DNA from: an uncultured Polaribacter sp.
GTDB lineage: Bacteria > Bacteroidota > Bacteroidia > Flavobacteriales > Flavobacteriaceae
DNA length: 64,000 nt
Reading direction: 5' to 3'
NCBI GenBank assembly: GCA_943788045.1
Contig: CALSOT010000006.1
Span: 124,001-188,000, forward strand
The notes below the pieces were generated by a model. The model worked only from the letters and a program-made list of their open reading frames with translations. It made no database searches and was not told where the DNA came from. Below, piece after piece: positions 26,925 to 36,569 of this stretch. Position 1 is the first letter of the stretch, and every line of letters starts with the position of its first letter. The position numbers and the translations under genes were made by a program.

Positions 26925-28682
26925 ATGACAACAGATATCGAAAATATGTTTAAAGACAAAGTTCTTGGTCATCCTGCCGGACTTTTTGTTTTATTTTTTA
27001 CAGAAATGTGGGAGCGATTTTCTTATTATGGAATGCGTGCCATATTAGTAATATTTTTAACAGGAGCCATCTCAGGAAATAACCCAGGATGGGGATGGGA
27101 TACATCCACTGCCTTGTCTCTATTGGGAACCTACGCTTTATTTGTCTACTTAACCCCTATTGTTGGAGGCTGGCTTGCAGACAATAAAATAGGCTACAGA
27201 ATGGCAGTTGTTATTGGTGCACTATTAATGACGCTAGGACATGCTTCCATGGCAATTGAAACCCCAACATTTTTATATATAGGAATTGCATTACTAATTG
27301 TTGGTAACGGTTTTTTTAAACCTAATATGACCTCTATTATTTCAAAAATGTATGCTGGTAAAAATGACAAGAAAGATGGTGCATACAACATATTTTATAT
27401 GGGTGTAAATGCGGGAGCTTTCATTGGAATCATGCTATGTGGTTGGGTTGGAGAAAAAATTGGATGGAGTTATGGTTTTGGTTTAGCAGGAATCTTTATG
27501 TTTTTAGGAATGTTACAATTTTATTATGCTCAATCTATTTTTGGTAGCCTAGGTGATAAACCAAAAAAAATAGAGACTAATACTGCCAACTTAACTAGTA
27601 AGAATAAAACTGAAGAGAAATTGAATCCATTTTCAATGCTTGATTATTCATTAATTGTTGTTTTTATTATTTCAGCATTAATATTTATTATCAATGACCC
27701 TTTAAGTAAAATAGGTAATATTCACTTACTAAATTTCTCAATAGCAGGAATGTCTGATTCGTTATTTTTTGCACTTGTTGCTGCTATCACTTTTATCATA
27801 TTATTACTTGTAAGAATTCCGAGATACACAAAAATAGAACGTGATAGAATGATTGCATTTACAATTTTCTGTTTGTTTACGATATTCTTCTGGGCTGCCT
27901 TTGAGCAAGCTGCAGGTTCTTTACCTATTTATACGAGAGATTTTACAGATAGAATTTTAGAAGGTACTGCCGGAAATATATTTAAGATTATTGATTTATT
28001 AGTAACTGTTATTCCAATGTTAGTGATAACATACGTGCTTATAAAGTTATTTAATAAAACCTTCAGTAAAATTAGTTTGTCAAACATTATTTTAGGAATT
28101 AGTTTTTTAATTGTTTGGTTTATCATAATTTATAAATTATATATTGAATTTCAAGCTACAGAAACAGAAGTGCCTATTACTTGGTTTGCCATTCTAAATT
28201 CTTTATTCATTATTATTTTCGCCCCACTATTCACAAAATTATGGGATAGTAAATACAATCCTCCAGCATCAGTAAAATATGGACTGGGTTTAATTATTAT
28301 GGCTATTGGTTTTGGATTATTAGCATTTGCTACAAAAGATATTCCATTAGGAGCAAAAACTGCTAAATTAAGTATGATTTGGCTAGTGTTAGCCTATTTA
28401 TTTCATACGTTGGGTGAATTATGTTTGTCTCCTATGGGGCTATCATACTTGAGTAAATTAGTTCCTGCAAGAATGGTTGCATTCATGTTTGGAGTATACT
28501 ACCTAGCCATTGCTATAGGAAATAAATTAGCTCATTATATTGGAGGTGATATTGAGAAAATATCTCAGGAAAGCGGTTTATCTTATTTCTTCTTAATTTT
28601 CACGATTGTTCCAATAGCTTTAGGTCTAGTGTCCTTTGCACTGCATCCATTATTAAAAAAACTAATGCATGGGGTCCGATAA
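26925..28682 (+). CDS. Second POT/PTR2-family peptide transporter
   Basis: A 585-residue paralogue of the preceding transporter. It shares the POT signature EMWERFSYYGMRAIL and the FWAAFEQAAGSLPIY and LAYLFHTLGELCLSPMGLSYLSKLVP blocks. It is about 120 residues longer, mostly from an extra hydrophobic part in the middle (after NKTEEKLNPFSMLDYSLIVV), giving additional membrane segments. This longer form is a common second POT type in Bacteroidetes. The tandem pair may have different peptide ranges. Confidence 0.92.
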   Translation: MTTDIENMFKDKVLGHPAGLFVLFFTEMWERFSYYGMRAILVIFLTGAISGNNPGWGWDTSTALSLLGTYALFVYLTPIVGGWLADNKIGYRMAVVIGALLMTLGHASMAIETPTFLYIGIALLIVGNGFFKPNMTSIISKMYAGKNDKKDGAYNIFYMGVNAGAFIGIMLCGWVGEKIGWSYGFGLAGIFMFLGMLQFYYAQSIFGSLGDKPKKIETNTANLTSKNKTEEKLNPFSMLDYSLIVVFIISALIFIINDPLSKIGNIHLLNFSIAGMSDSLFFALVAAITFIILLLVRIPRYTKIERDRMIAFTIFCLFTIFFWAAFEQAAGSLPIYTRDFTDRILEGTAGNIFKIIDLLVTVIPMLVITYVLIKLFNKTFSKISLSNIILGISFLIVWFIIIYKLYIEFQATETEVPITWFAILNSLFIIIFAPLFTKLWDSKYNPPASVKYGLGLIIMAIGFGLLAFATKDIPLGAKTAKLSMIWLVLAYLFHTLGELCLSPMGLSYLSKLVPARMVAFMFGVYYLAIAIGNKLAHYIGGDIEKISQESGLSYFFLIFTIVPIALGLVSFALHPLLKKLMHGVR

Positions 28683-28702
28683 TCAACATTAAAACAAAAC
28701 AT

Positions 28703-28735
28703 AAGGAAGGCATCATTTTTGATGCTTTCTTTATT
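28703..28735 (+). terminator. Terminator of the peptidase/POT operon
   Basis: A GAAGGCATCA/TGATGCTTTC stem (one G-U pair) with a TTTT loop is followed by a T-rich tail, 20-30 bp after the second POT stop codon. Confidence 0.6.
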
Positions 28736-28861
28736 TATGTAAGTTTGCTTTCTGCTATTATCCTATAAAATGTATTAAGGATAGAGCTGTTATTAAAAAG
28801 TTATGTATTAACAAATAAAATACTTTATAAAATTGGCATATAATTTGCAATCAAAAACAAC

Positions 28862-29416
28862 ATGAAAAAAACAATACTACTTTTAACAATTTTGGCTTTT
28901 AGTTTACAAACAAATGCTCAAAAAATAAATTGGATTTCTTTAAATGAAGCCTTAGAACTTCAGAAAGCGAAACCAAAAAAAATAATGATGGATGTTTACA
29001 CCAATTGGTGTGGTCCTTGTAAGATGCTTGACAGAAACACTTTCCAAAATAAAGATGTTGCAGACTACGTAAATAAAAACTATTATGCTGTTAAATTTAA
29101 TGGAGAAGGTAATGAAACTGTGAATTATAAAGGAACCTCTTATGGAAATCCTAATTATGATAAGACCAAGAAAAATAGGAGAAACAGCTCTCATAATTTT
29201 GCAAGTACTATAGGAATTAATGCGTACCCAACTATTGTGTTTATGAACGAAAATGGTGATTTAATAATGCCTTTAAGAGGTTATTACAATCCAAACCAAT
29301 TAGAATTGTATTTAAAACTATTTAAAGACGAAGAGTACAAAAACATAACAAGCAAAGAACAATTTGAAGCTTATAACAAAAATTTTAAACCAGAATTTAA
29401 ATTAAAAAAAGACTAA
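28862..29416 (+). CDS. Secreted thioredoxin-fold protein
   Basis: A 184-residue protein with a signal peptide ending TNAQ (residue 19). It has a redox-active WCGPC (in VYTNWCGPCKMLDRNTF) and a later cis-Pro motif INAYPTIVFMNENGDL. An insertion of about 30 Lys/Asn-rich residues sits between these parts. It is likely a periplasmic disulfide reductase or thioredoxin-like protein of the kind found in many flavobacterial genomes; the partner is unknown. Its stop overlaps the stop of the convergent comEC gene by 4 bp. Confidence 0.87.
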   Translation: MKKTILLLTILAFSLQTNAQKINWISLNEALELQKAKPKKIMMDVYTNWCGPCKMLDRNTFQNKDVADYVNKNYYAVKFNGEGNETVNYKGTSYGNPNYDKTKKNRRNSSHNFASTIGINAYPTIVFMNENGDLIMPLRGYYNPNQLELYLKLFKDEEYKNITSKEQFEAYNKNFKPEFKLKKD

Positions 29417-31431
29417 TTTTTTAAAATATAAGCTCCTTTTATCCCAGTATAATGAAAAGGAACATTATTTCTAATACAAATATTTTCCCACCGAATTGCA
29501 TCACTTTTATAATTAGAACCATCAACAATAATTTGTGATGGTTCTATCTTTTTAATCAATCTTGTCATATTTATTTTAGGTGAATATTGCATCAAAACAA
29601 TTGGTGCATTCATTCCTGAAATCTGATAAATACCCAAACTGTCTATCAATAAGATGTCTTTATTAGAAAAACTGATTACGTTTTTAAAGTTTGTTTCTTT
29701 TATTTCAGTTATACTCTCTGCTATTTTGTATGATTTTATACTGTTTTCCTTCAAGAACCTTAAACTATCTATATTGTGCTGTAAAAGGAGTCGTTCACCT
29801 ATCCTTTTTCCAATCATAGAAAATCTACTTTTATGAAAAACAATTATTTCTTCTTTTGATTTATTTTTATTTGATTCTAAAAGAAAAACACTTTGCAATA
29901 AAGCGATAGAAATGAAAAAATAAATAAGTTTTATTGATGTTTTATGTAATAAAAAGTAAATACCTAAAAAGATAACAACATACCAACACAACATTAACTG
30001 AAATGAAACAGAAATTTCTTTAAATAAGAATTCTTCTTGATGAGAAACCCAACTTATAAATGTATTCATCGAAGAAATAATCATTCCATAAAAATCTGCT
30101 AAAAATTGTGGTAATATATTTAACAGAGACAAACTTATCACCAAAACCCCTCCTATTAAAATTGCGCCTAAAAAAGGAATAATAACCAAATTAGATGCTA
30201 AAAACAAGCCCGGAAACTGTTGAAAATAATAAATACTTAAAGGTAAAATACCGATTTGGGCAGCAATAGAAACCGTAACCAATTGCCAAAAAAAATCGAA
30301 AATTTTGAACCTTGGCTTCCAAATGTCATATATTTTTGGTTGAGTCCAAAGTATACCAAAAACAGCTGAATAACTTAGCTGAAAACCAACGTCAAATAAA
30401 AACATTGGTTTGATCAACAACAAGAAAAACATCGAAGAAATAAAAGAAAACTCAACTACGTTCTTTCTTTTAAACGACATTCCTATCGCCAAAAAAGTAA
30501 ACATAGTAACCGCTCTAACTACCGATGCAGAAAGACCTGCAATAAAGGCAAACATCCAAAGTAAAAGAACGATGATAATCGTTTTTAAAAATTTACCGTA
30601 TTTTAATCTTTCTATCGGTTTAAAAATAAAAGCTAAAATCAATAAAATAACACCTACATGTAAACCTGAAACAGCTAAAATATGAACTGCACCCGCTCTT
30701 TGATAATCTTTTATTAACTCTTTCGAAATATCTTGTCGTTGCCCCAATAATAAAGCGGAAATAACAGACAACTCATTTTTCTTAAAATTATATTTATGTA
30801 ATGATTCTTGAATCTGATTTCTAAACTTTGCTGACAAACCCAACAAAGTAGTTCTTTGAGAATTTAAATGTAAAAACTGCCCATTCTCGGAAAATAATTC
30901 GTGATGAATGCCTTGTTTGGCTAAATATGACTTATAATTAAATTGATGTGGGTTTAAGGGCGGAATCACCTCCTTTAAAATAGGTTTTAAAAGCAACTTG
31001 CTGTCAACTTTTAAAGGAATAGACGTACTATCTTTTTTAATATTAACCAATACAGTACCTATTGTTTTTTTATCATCAACTTTAAGAACTTTTGCTTCAT
31101 ATTTATGATAATAATTCCCTGGTTTTAAAATGGAATGAATCTGTAAGATTACAATTGAATTTTCTTTTAAATGATGATCATAAAACGAATCATAATTCCG
31201 GTAATCATTAATATATACAGAAGAAACACCAATAAAAAAGAATAGTAAAAAGGTAATGAGTGTTCTTAAAACTCTGTTCTTGATTACATAAACAAGAACA
31301 GTTATAAAGCCAAGCAAGAACAAGGTCTCTTTCGGGTTAAGAATCCAAAATTGAGTAAAAAATTGGAAAAATATTCCAAGAATTCCAAGCACAACAAAGT
31401 GCAAGGGTAAATAATGTAATAACCTTTTCAT
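29413..31431 (-). CDS. ComEC/Rec2-family DNA-uptake membrane protein
   Basis: A 672-residue inner-membrane protein. An N-terminal membrane part and a soluble OB-like region (DUF4131-like; IPPLNPHQFNYKSYLAKQGIHHELF) come first. The ComEC competence domain follows, with the hallmark VHILAVSGLHVGVILL and LRAVT-type helices (SASVVRAVTMFTFLAIGMSF). The C-terminal 150 residues correspond to the metallo-beta-lactamase-like part of longer ComEC proteins, but the metal-binding HxHxDH is absent. That shortened form is typical for Bacteroidetes. The protein may act in DNA import. It is the last gene of the surE-lpxB cluster. Confidence 0.88.
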   Translation of the reverse strand: MKRLLHYLPLHFVVLGILGIFFQFFTQFWILNPKETLFLLGFITVLVYVIKNRVLRTLITFLLFFFIGVSSVYINDYRNYDSFYDHHLKENSIVILQIHSILKPGNYYHKYEAKVLKVDDKKTIGTVLVNIKKDSTSIPLKVDSKLLLKPILKEVIPPLNPHQFNYKSYLAKQGIHHELFSENGQFLHLNSQRTTLLGLSAKFRNQIQESLHKYNFKKNELSVISALLLGQRQDISKELIKDYQRAGAVHILAVSGLHVGVILLILAFIFKPIERLKYGKFLKTIIIVLLLWMFAFIAGLSASVVRAVTMFTFLAIGMSFKRKNVVEFSFISSMFFLLLIKPMFLFDVGFQLSYSAVFGILWTQPKIYDIWKPRFKIFDFFWQLVTVSIAAQIGILPLSIYYFQQFPGLFLASNLVIIPFLGAILIGGVLVISLSLLNILPQFLADFYGMIISSMNTFISWVSHQEEFLFKEISVSFQLMLCWYVVIFLGIYFLLHKTSIKLIYFFISIALLQSVFLLESNKNKSKEEIIVFHKSRFSMIGKRIGERLLLQHNIDSLRFLKENSIKSYKIAESITEIKETNFKNVISFSNKDILLIDSLGIYQISGMNAPIVLMQYSPKINMTRLIKKIEPSQIIVDGSNYKSDAIRWENICIRNNVPFHYTGIKGAYILKN

Positions 31432-31469
31432 AGCAAGTTAAAGTTAGTGAAAATAACTTTAACGACTGA

Positions 31470-31949
31470 CTACAGAATCTTAGTTGCTTTTACAAAAGCT
31501 TTTTTCCAGTATTTTTCTGATAATAAAGAAACAATAACTCCTTTTGAAGATGTTGCATGTACAAACCTAATTTCTCCTTTTCTATGAGAAACGACTAGCC
31601 CTACATGATTAATACTTTTTCTTCGATTAGCTGTTCTAAAAAATAGCAAATCCCCTTTTTTAACTTTACTTAAAGCGATTTTTCGTCCCTTTTTAGCCAT
31701 ATCTCTTGATACTCTCGGTAAACTTACACCTTCATCTCCAAAAGCAACATAAATAACACCAGAGCAATCAATTCCACTTCTTGTTGTACCTCCAAATCGG
31801 TAACGAACTCCTTTAAATTCTAAAGCATTTTCTACAATTCTATCAACTTTAGTAATTGGCTTTTTATTGATTTTAACAACCCTTTTAGAAGATGAGCAAG
31901 AACTCATCATTAAAGAAAAAACAACAATTACAACTAATATTTTCTTCAA
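31470..31949 (-). CDS. NlpC/P60 (C40) family cell-wall peptidase lipoprotein
   Basis: A 159-residue lipoprotein. The start is a TTG at 31949, because no ATG precedes the signal sequence VVIVVFSLMMSSC (lipidated Cys18). The NlpC/P60 domain carries the catalytic Cys62 in GIDCSGVIYVAF, His114 in INHVGLVV and His130 in FVHATSSKGV. It hydrolyses peptide bonds in murein stem peptides in the periplasm or at the outer membrane. It sits 18 bp after lpxB in an operon of envelope genes. Confidence 0.9.
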   Translation of the reverse strand: MKKILVVIVVFSLMMSSCSSSKRVVKINKKPITKVDRIVENALEFKGVRYRFGGTTRSGIDCSGVIYVAFGDEGVSLPRVSRDMAKKGRKIALSKVKKGDLLFFRTANRRKSINHVGLVVSHRKGEIRFVHATSSKGVIVSLLSEKYWKKAFVKATKIL

Positions 31950-31967
31950 CTTGTCTCTTATTTTAAA

Positions 31968-33068
31968 TTACTTACAATTTGCTTTGGCAACTTTTTCCGA
32001 AGCACCTTTACCTCCTAGTAATTTTTCTAATTCAAAATACTCTAAAAACAACTTTTCACGATGACTCTCTTCTAAAATCTTGGTTAACTCTGTTTTTAAA
32101 TTTTTGCTATTAAAATCATTTTGAATTAATTCCTTTACAACTTCTTTGTCCATAATTAAGTTTACCAAAGAAATAAATTTTAAAGTAATGATTCTCTTTG
32201 CTATCTGATACGAAATATTGCCTCCTTTATAACAAACAACTTGTGGCACTTTAAACAAAGCAGTCTCTAAAGTTGCTGTTCCAGAAGCAACTAAAGCCAC
32301 ATAAGAAATACTTAATAAATCGTAAGTTTTATTGTTGATGAAACTGACCTTTCTATTTGCTATAATTTTCTGATAAAAACTTAAATCTTGACTTGGTGCG
32401 CCTGCTATTACAAATTGATATTCAGAAAAATCTTCAATTAAAGACAACATTACGGAAAGCATTTTTGTAATTTCTTGCTTTCTACTACCGGGCAATAAAG
32501 CTATAATGGGTTTATTAGTTAAATTATGTTCTTTCTTGAAAGCTACCTCATCTACTTGTTTTCTATCAGCAATTGCGTCAATCAATGGATGACCAACAAA
32601 TTGAACTTTGTAATTGTATTTTTCATAAAATGCTTTTTCAAAAGGAAGAATTACGAACATTTGATCGACATCTCTTTTAATGGCCTCCACTCTACTTACT
32701 CTACTTGCCCAAACTTGCGGAGAAATATAATAATTGGTTCTAAAGCCTTTTTCTTTAGCCCATTTTGCAACGCGTAAATTAAAACCTGAATTATCAATAA
32801 AAACAACAACATCAGGATTAAATATAGCAATGTCTTTTTTACAAAATTTGATAAAACCTAATACTTTAGATAAATTCATTAACACTTCAAAAAAGCCCAT
32901 AAAAGCCCTTTCTTTATAATGACTTACTATTTGACCACCAGCGGCTTGCATTAAATCCCCACCCCAAAAACGTATATCTGCATTTGTATCTTCTTGATAC
33001 AATGCCTTCATTAAATTTGAACCATGTAAATCTCCAGATGCTTCACCAGCAATGATGTAATATTTCAT
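31968..33068 (-). CDS. lpxB: Lipid-A-disaccharide synthase
   Basis: A 366-residue GT19 glycosyltransferase. It joins UDP-2,3-diacylglucosamine and lipid X into the lipid A disaccharide at the inner membrane. Features seen are YYIIAGEASGDLHGSNLM at the N terminus, FWGGDLMQAAGGQIVSHYKE, the ISPQVWASR block, VGHPLIDAI, ALLPGSRKQEI and VASGTATLETAL. Length and motifs are complete. Neighbours on both sides are envelope or survival genes in the usual flavobacterial order surE, small membrane protein, lpxB, C40 peptidase, comEC. Confidence 0.95.
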   Translation of the reverse strand: MKYYIIAGEASGDLHGSNLMKALYQEDTNADIRFWGGDLMQAAGGQIVSHYKERAFMGFFEVLMNLSKVLGFIKFCKKDIAIFNPDVVVFIDNSGFNLRVAKWAKEKGFRTNYYISPQVWASRVSRVEAIKRDVDQMFVILPFEKAFYEKYNYKVQFVGHPLIDAIADRKQVDEVAFKKEHNLTNKPIIALLPGSRKQEITKMLSVMLSLIEDFSEYQFVIAGAPSQDLSFYQKIIANRKVSFINNKTYDLLSISYVALVASGTATLETALFKVPQVVCYKGGNISYQIAKRIITLKFISLVNLIMDKEVVKELIQNDFNSKNLKTELTKILEESHREKLFLEYFELEKLLGGKGASEKVAKANCK

Positions 33069-33078
33069 ACTTTCTAAA

Positions 33079-33366
33079 TTAGAAAAACTTTAAAACTAAA
33101 GTTGTAAATGCTATTAAAATGGTTGCTAATAAAACTCCTTTCGCTTTGTAATCTTGCTTCTTTTTAATAAAAATAAAGAAAACAAACAAATTAGGAATTG
33201 CGGCTAAAGACAGTACTTTACCATACAATCTTCCTTCTTTAATTAAATCTATGGTTTCGTAAAATTCATATCTCGAAAAATACTCTAAATACAAGAACAC
33301 GCCGCCAAAAGTTGCAAACAAAGAAATTAAAACTCCTATTAAAATATCCTTTTTTATAGTTCCCAT
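33079..33366 (-). CDS. Small two-to-three-helix membrane protein of unknown function
   Basis: A 95-residue protein with three hydrophobic segments (ILIGVLISLFATFGGVFLYL, LAAIPNLFVFFIFI, GVLLATILIAFTTLVL) joined by charged loops. It overlaps the end of surE by 13 bp and ends 10 bp before lpxB. This position is conserved in flavobacteria as far as I recall, but I know no function. Confidence 0.8.
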   Translation of the reverse strand: MGTIKKDILIGVLISLFATFGGVFLYLEYFSRYEFYETIDLIKEGRLYGKVLSLAAIPNLFVFFIFIKKKQDYKAKGVLLATILIAFTTLVLKFF

Positions 33367-34124
33367 GAATTTAATTTTTGAATCATATGATGTGCTGTCA
33401 TATCAAATTGAACAGGAACTACAGAAATATAGCCAGTTTCTAGAGCATATATATCTGTATCTTGGCCTTTGTCTTTGTTGACAAACTCACCAGAAAGCCA
33501 ATAATATTCTTTACCCATTGGGTTTTTACGTTTATCAAAATTTTCTTTCCAAAAACCATTTGCTTGTCGGCAAATTTTTACCCCTTTAATCTCTTCTTTT
33601 TTTAGTTTAGGAATATTTACGTTTAACACAATACCTTCTGGAATACCATTAAGTAAAGCATTTAATGTAATCATCTTAATATATTCTTCTGATTGCTTAA
33701 AATCTGCATGCCATTTAAAATCTAACAGAGAAAAACCGATTGCTGGTACACCTTCAATCCCAGCCTCTATTGCCGCGCTCATTGTACCTGAGTAAATTAC
33801 ACTTATTGAAGCATTAGATCCATGATTAATACCAGAAACACACAAATCTGGTTTTCTATTTAAAATTTCATTCACAGCCATTTTTACACAATCTGCAGGT
33901 GTACCAGAACATGTATATTCTAACTGTGGTCCTTCATCAATTGTTATTGGGTTACAGGTCAACACATTATCAACTGTAATTGCATGGCCCATTCCACTTT
34001 GGGGACTATCTGGTGCAACTACAACCACTTCCCCTATTTTGTTCATTATTCCAATTAATGCTCGTAAACCTGGAGCAGTAATTCCATCATCATTAGTAAT
34101 TAAAATTAATGGCTTGTCTTGCAT
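33354..34124 (-). CDS. surE: 5'-nucleotidase SurE
   Basis: A 256-residue nucleoside monophosphate phosphatase. It has the family N terminus LILITNDDGITAPGL with metal-binding aspartates, PDSPQSGMGHAIT, CSGTPADCVKMAVN, SGINHGSNASISVIYSGTMSAAIEG-type residues (here SAAIEAGIEG) and DTDIYALETGYISVVP near the C terminus. The protein is cytosolic and linked to stress survival in other bacteria. It is the first gene of the lpxB operon. A TACATTTG element stands 18 bases before the ATG. Confidence 0.94.
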   Translation of the reverse strand: MQDKPLILITNDDGITAPGLRALIGIMNKIGEVVVVAPDSPQSGMGHAITVDNVLTCNPITIDEGPQLEYTCSGTPADCVKMAVNEILNRKPDLCVSGINHGSNASISVIYSGTMSAAIEAGIEGVPAIGFSLLDFKWHADFKQSEEYIKMITLNALLNGIPEGIVLNVNIPKLKKEEIKGVKICRQANGFWKENFDKRKNPMGKEYYWLSGEFVNKDKGQDTDIYALETGYISVVPVQFDMTAHHMIQKLNSWEL

Positions 34125-34142
34125 ATTTGAAATCTTTTAATA

Positions 34143-34150
34143 CAAATGTA
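34143..34150 (-). promoter_or_regulatory. Bacteroidetes -7 element of the surE-lpxB operon
   Basis: TACATTTG on the minus strand ends 18 bases before the surE ATG. Confidence 0.45.
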
Positions 34151-34380
34151 ATTGATTTTATATTATTTTCTTTTTAACATTTTGTAAAGAATAAAAATTC
34201 TCTATTTTACGTATTATTGCGAGAGAACTGCTTTGTTTTTAATCATTACAACATTAAAAACAAATAGAAATTCTTTGTGCAGCTTTAAAAGGAAAATATA
34301 CTTACTAAAAATGGCATTATTTTAGTAAATTAGCACAGCACAACTAGTAAGTACGAAACCATTATCACGACTTAAGATTT

Positions 34381-36492
34381 ATGAATAGGAAATTTAAAAT
34401 CAGCTCACTTTTATTAGCATCGCTAATCTTTTTAATGAGCATACAAGCACAAGCATCAAATACTAATTCAGATCCTGAAAAGGATAAAATTTTAATATAT
34501 ATTTTAAGAAACATCCTTACTAGAAGTCATTTTGTTGTAAAAGACATGAATGATGATTTTTCTGAATATGTTTTCAACGAATTTATCAACGGATTAGACC
34601 CTAATAAAAGATATTTTACCCAAAAAGATATTAAACTTTTTTCGAAATTTAAATATGAAATTGATAACCAATTGCTAAAAGAAGATATCTCTTTTTACAA
34701 TTTGGTATATGAACTATTTACAAGTAAAATAAAAAATGCAAAATCTTATTATGGAGAATTATTAGCTCAACCTTTTAACTTTAAGAAGAAAGAAACTATT
34801 GATGTTGATTATGAAAAAGTTTCGTTCGCTAAAGATGAAAATGAATTAATAGAATACTGGCGCAAGCAATTAAAGTTAAGTACATTAATTAGAATACAAG
34901 ATAAAGTTAAAAAACAAGAAAAGGAATTAATAAAAGATGAAGAATATGAGCTTAAGAGCTTTAAAACTATTGAGGAAGAGGCACGCTTGGAAGTTCTCAA
35001 GAATATGGATGATTTGTATATAAGAATTGAAGAATTAGAGCATGACGATTGGTTTTCTACTTTTTTAAATAGCGTAGTTGGTGCGTTTGACCCACATACA
35101 ACTTATATGGCACCAAGTATTAAAGAACGTTTTGATCAAAACATGTCTGGTAAACTAGAAGGAATTGGAGCTAGATTACAGAAAAAAGGAATCTATACAC
35201 ACGTTATTGAATTGGTTTCTGGAGGTCCAGCATGGAAACAAGGAGAACTCGAAGCTGGTGATATTATTTTAGAAGTTGCACAAGGAAAGGAAAAAGCTTT
35301 AGATATTGTTGGTATGCGTCTAGATGATGCTATTAAATTTATCAAAGGTAAAAAAGGAACCGAAGTGAGGCTCACTGTCAAGAAAAAATTAGATGGTTCT
35401 AACAAAATAATTTCAATTACTAGAGATGTTGTCGAATTAGAAGAAACTTTCGTAAAGTCTAGTATTGTTGAAAAAGAAGGTAAAAAATACGGTATCATAA
35501 ATTTACCCAAATTTTACATAGATTTTGATGAAAAAAACTATAGAGATTCTGCAACAGACATGGAGAAAGAAATTGAAAGATTAAAAAAAGAAGATGTTAC
35601 AGGATTGATTATAGATTTAAGAAATAACGGAGGTGGTTCATTAAAAACTGCTATAGAAATTAGTGGTTTATTTATTAATGAAGGACCTATTGTTCAAGTA
35701 AAATATCGAGGTGAAAATCCCATTATTAAAAAAGATATTGACCCAAAGATTCAGTGGGAAGGTGCTGTAGTGGTGCTTGTAAATGAATTTTCAGCCTCAG
35801 CATCAGAAATTTTTGCAGCTGCAATGCAAGATTACCAGAGAGCAGTTATTATTGGAGGAAACCAAACTTATGGCAAAGGCACTGTACAAAGTTTACTACC
35901 AATTAATCAGTACACGAAATACAACAAAAATTTAGGAGCCCTAAAAATGACCATCCAAAAATTCTATAGAATTAATGGTGGTTCAACTCAAATTGAAGGT
36001 GTTTATTCAGACATCGCTTTACCAAGTAGATACAGTTTTATGAAATTTGGTGAAAGAGATTTAGATGGTGCATTAATATGGGATAAAGTAAATCAAGCAG
36101 AATACACTCAAACAAATTGTTATGAAAACTTTTCTGAAGTAATCTTCAACAGCAAAAAAAGAATTGCTTCTGATTCTAAATTTATATTGATAGGTGAATA
36201 TGCAAAATGGTTGAAAGAAAATCAGGATAACACTTCTTTTTCTTTAAACTATGAAACGTTTGACAAAGAAAATATTGCTCAAGAAAAAGGAGCTGAACAA
36301 TTTAAAACTGTTTTCGATTATAAATCTGATTTAAATTTTATCTCTCCGAAATATGAACTTTCTTTAGTGGAAAAAGATACCATTTTAGCAGACAAAAGAT
36401 TAGCATGGCACAAAAATTTATCTAAAGATGTTTACGTTTTTGAAGCACTAAATGTTTTAAGTGAGTTAAAACTAAAACCTACAAACAATTAG
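34381..36492 (+). CDS. Carboxy-terminal (tail-specific) protease, S41A
   Basis: A 703-residue exported protease with a signal peptide ending QAQA (residue 24). An N-terminal helical domain (about 30-230) is followed by a PDZ domain (about 250-340; GIGARLQKKGIYTHVIELVSGGPAWKQGEL). The S41 peptidase domain then has LIIDLRNNGGGSL, the Ser region VNEFSASASEIFAAAMQDYQRA and the Lys region TYGKGTVQ. A DUF3340-like C-terminal part follows. The Ser/Lys dyad is intact. The enzyme degrades or processes periplasmic proteins from their C termini. A terminator follows 35 bp after the stop. Confidence 0.94.
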   Translation: MNRKFKISSLLLASLIFLMSIQAQASNTNSDPEKDKILIYILRNILTRSHFVVKDMNDDFSEYVFNEFINGLDPNKRYFTQKDIKLFSKFKYEIDNQLLKEDISFYNLVYELFTSKIKNAKSYYGELLAQPFNFKKKETIDVDYEKVSFAKDENELIEYWRKQLKLSTLIRIQDKVKKQEKELIKDEEYELKSFKTIEEEARLEVLKNMDDLYIRIEELEHDDWFSTFLNSVVGAFDPHTTYMAPSIKERFDQNMSGKLEGIGARLQKKGIYTHVIELVSGGPAWKQGELEAGDIILEVAQGKEKALDIVGMRLDDAIKFIKGKKGTEVRLTVKKKLDGSNKIISITRDVVELEETFVKSSIVEKEGKKYGIINLPKFYIDFDEKNYRDSATDMEKEIERLKKEDVTGLIIDLRNNGGGSLKTAIEISGLFINEGPIVQVKYRGENPIIKKDIDPKIQWEGAVVVLVNEFSASASEIFAAAMQDYQRAVIIGGNQTYGKGTVQSLLPINQYTKYNKNLGALKMTIQKFYRINGGSTQIEGVYSDIALPSRYSFMKFGERDLDGALIWDKVNQAEYTQTNCYENFSEVIFNSKKRIASDSKFILIGEYAKWLKENQDNTSFSLNYETFDKENIAQEKGAEQFKTVFDYKSDLNFISPKYELSLVEKDTILADKRLAWHKNLSKDVYVFEALNVLSELKLKPTNN

Positions 36493-36526
36493 TAACATAT
36501 TAAAACGCGCATAAAATTTATAATAT

Positions 36527-36557
36527 AGCCTGATAACATTTATATTATCAGGCTTTT
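36527..36557 (+). terminator. Rho-independent terminator after the protease gene
   Basis: A 10-bp perfect stem AGCCTGATAA/TTATCAGGCT with an 8-base loop, then TTTT. The thioesterase start codon lies 13 bp further on, so that gene needs its own promoter or read-through. Confidence 0.75.
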
Positions 36558-36569
36558 AAATACAAAAAA

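Noticed and set aside
29413..31431. ComEC read as broken because its metallo-beta-lactamase motif is missing
   Set aside because: The shortened C-terminal domain is usual in Bacteroidetes and the competence domain is intact, so it is treated as a normal gene.
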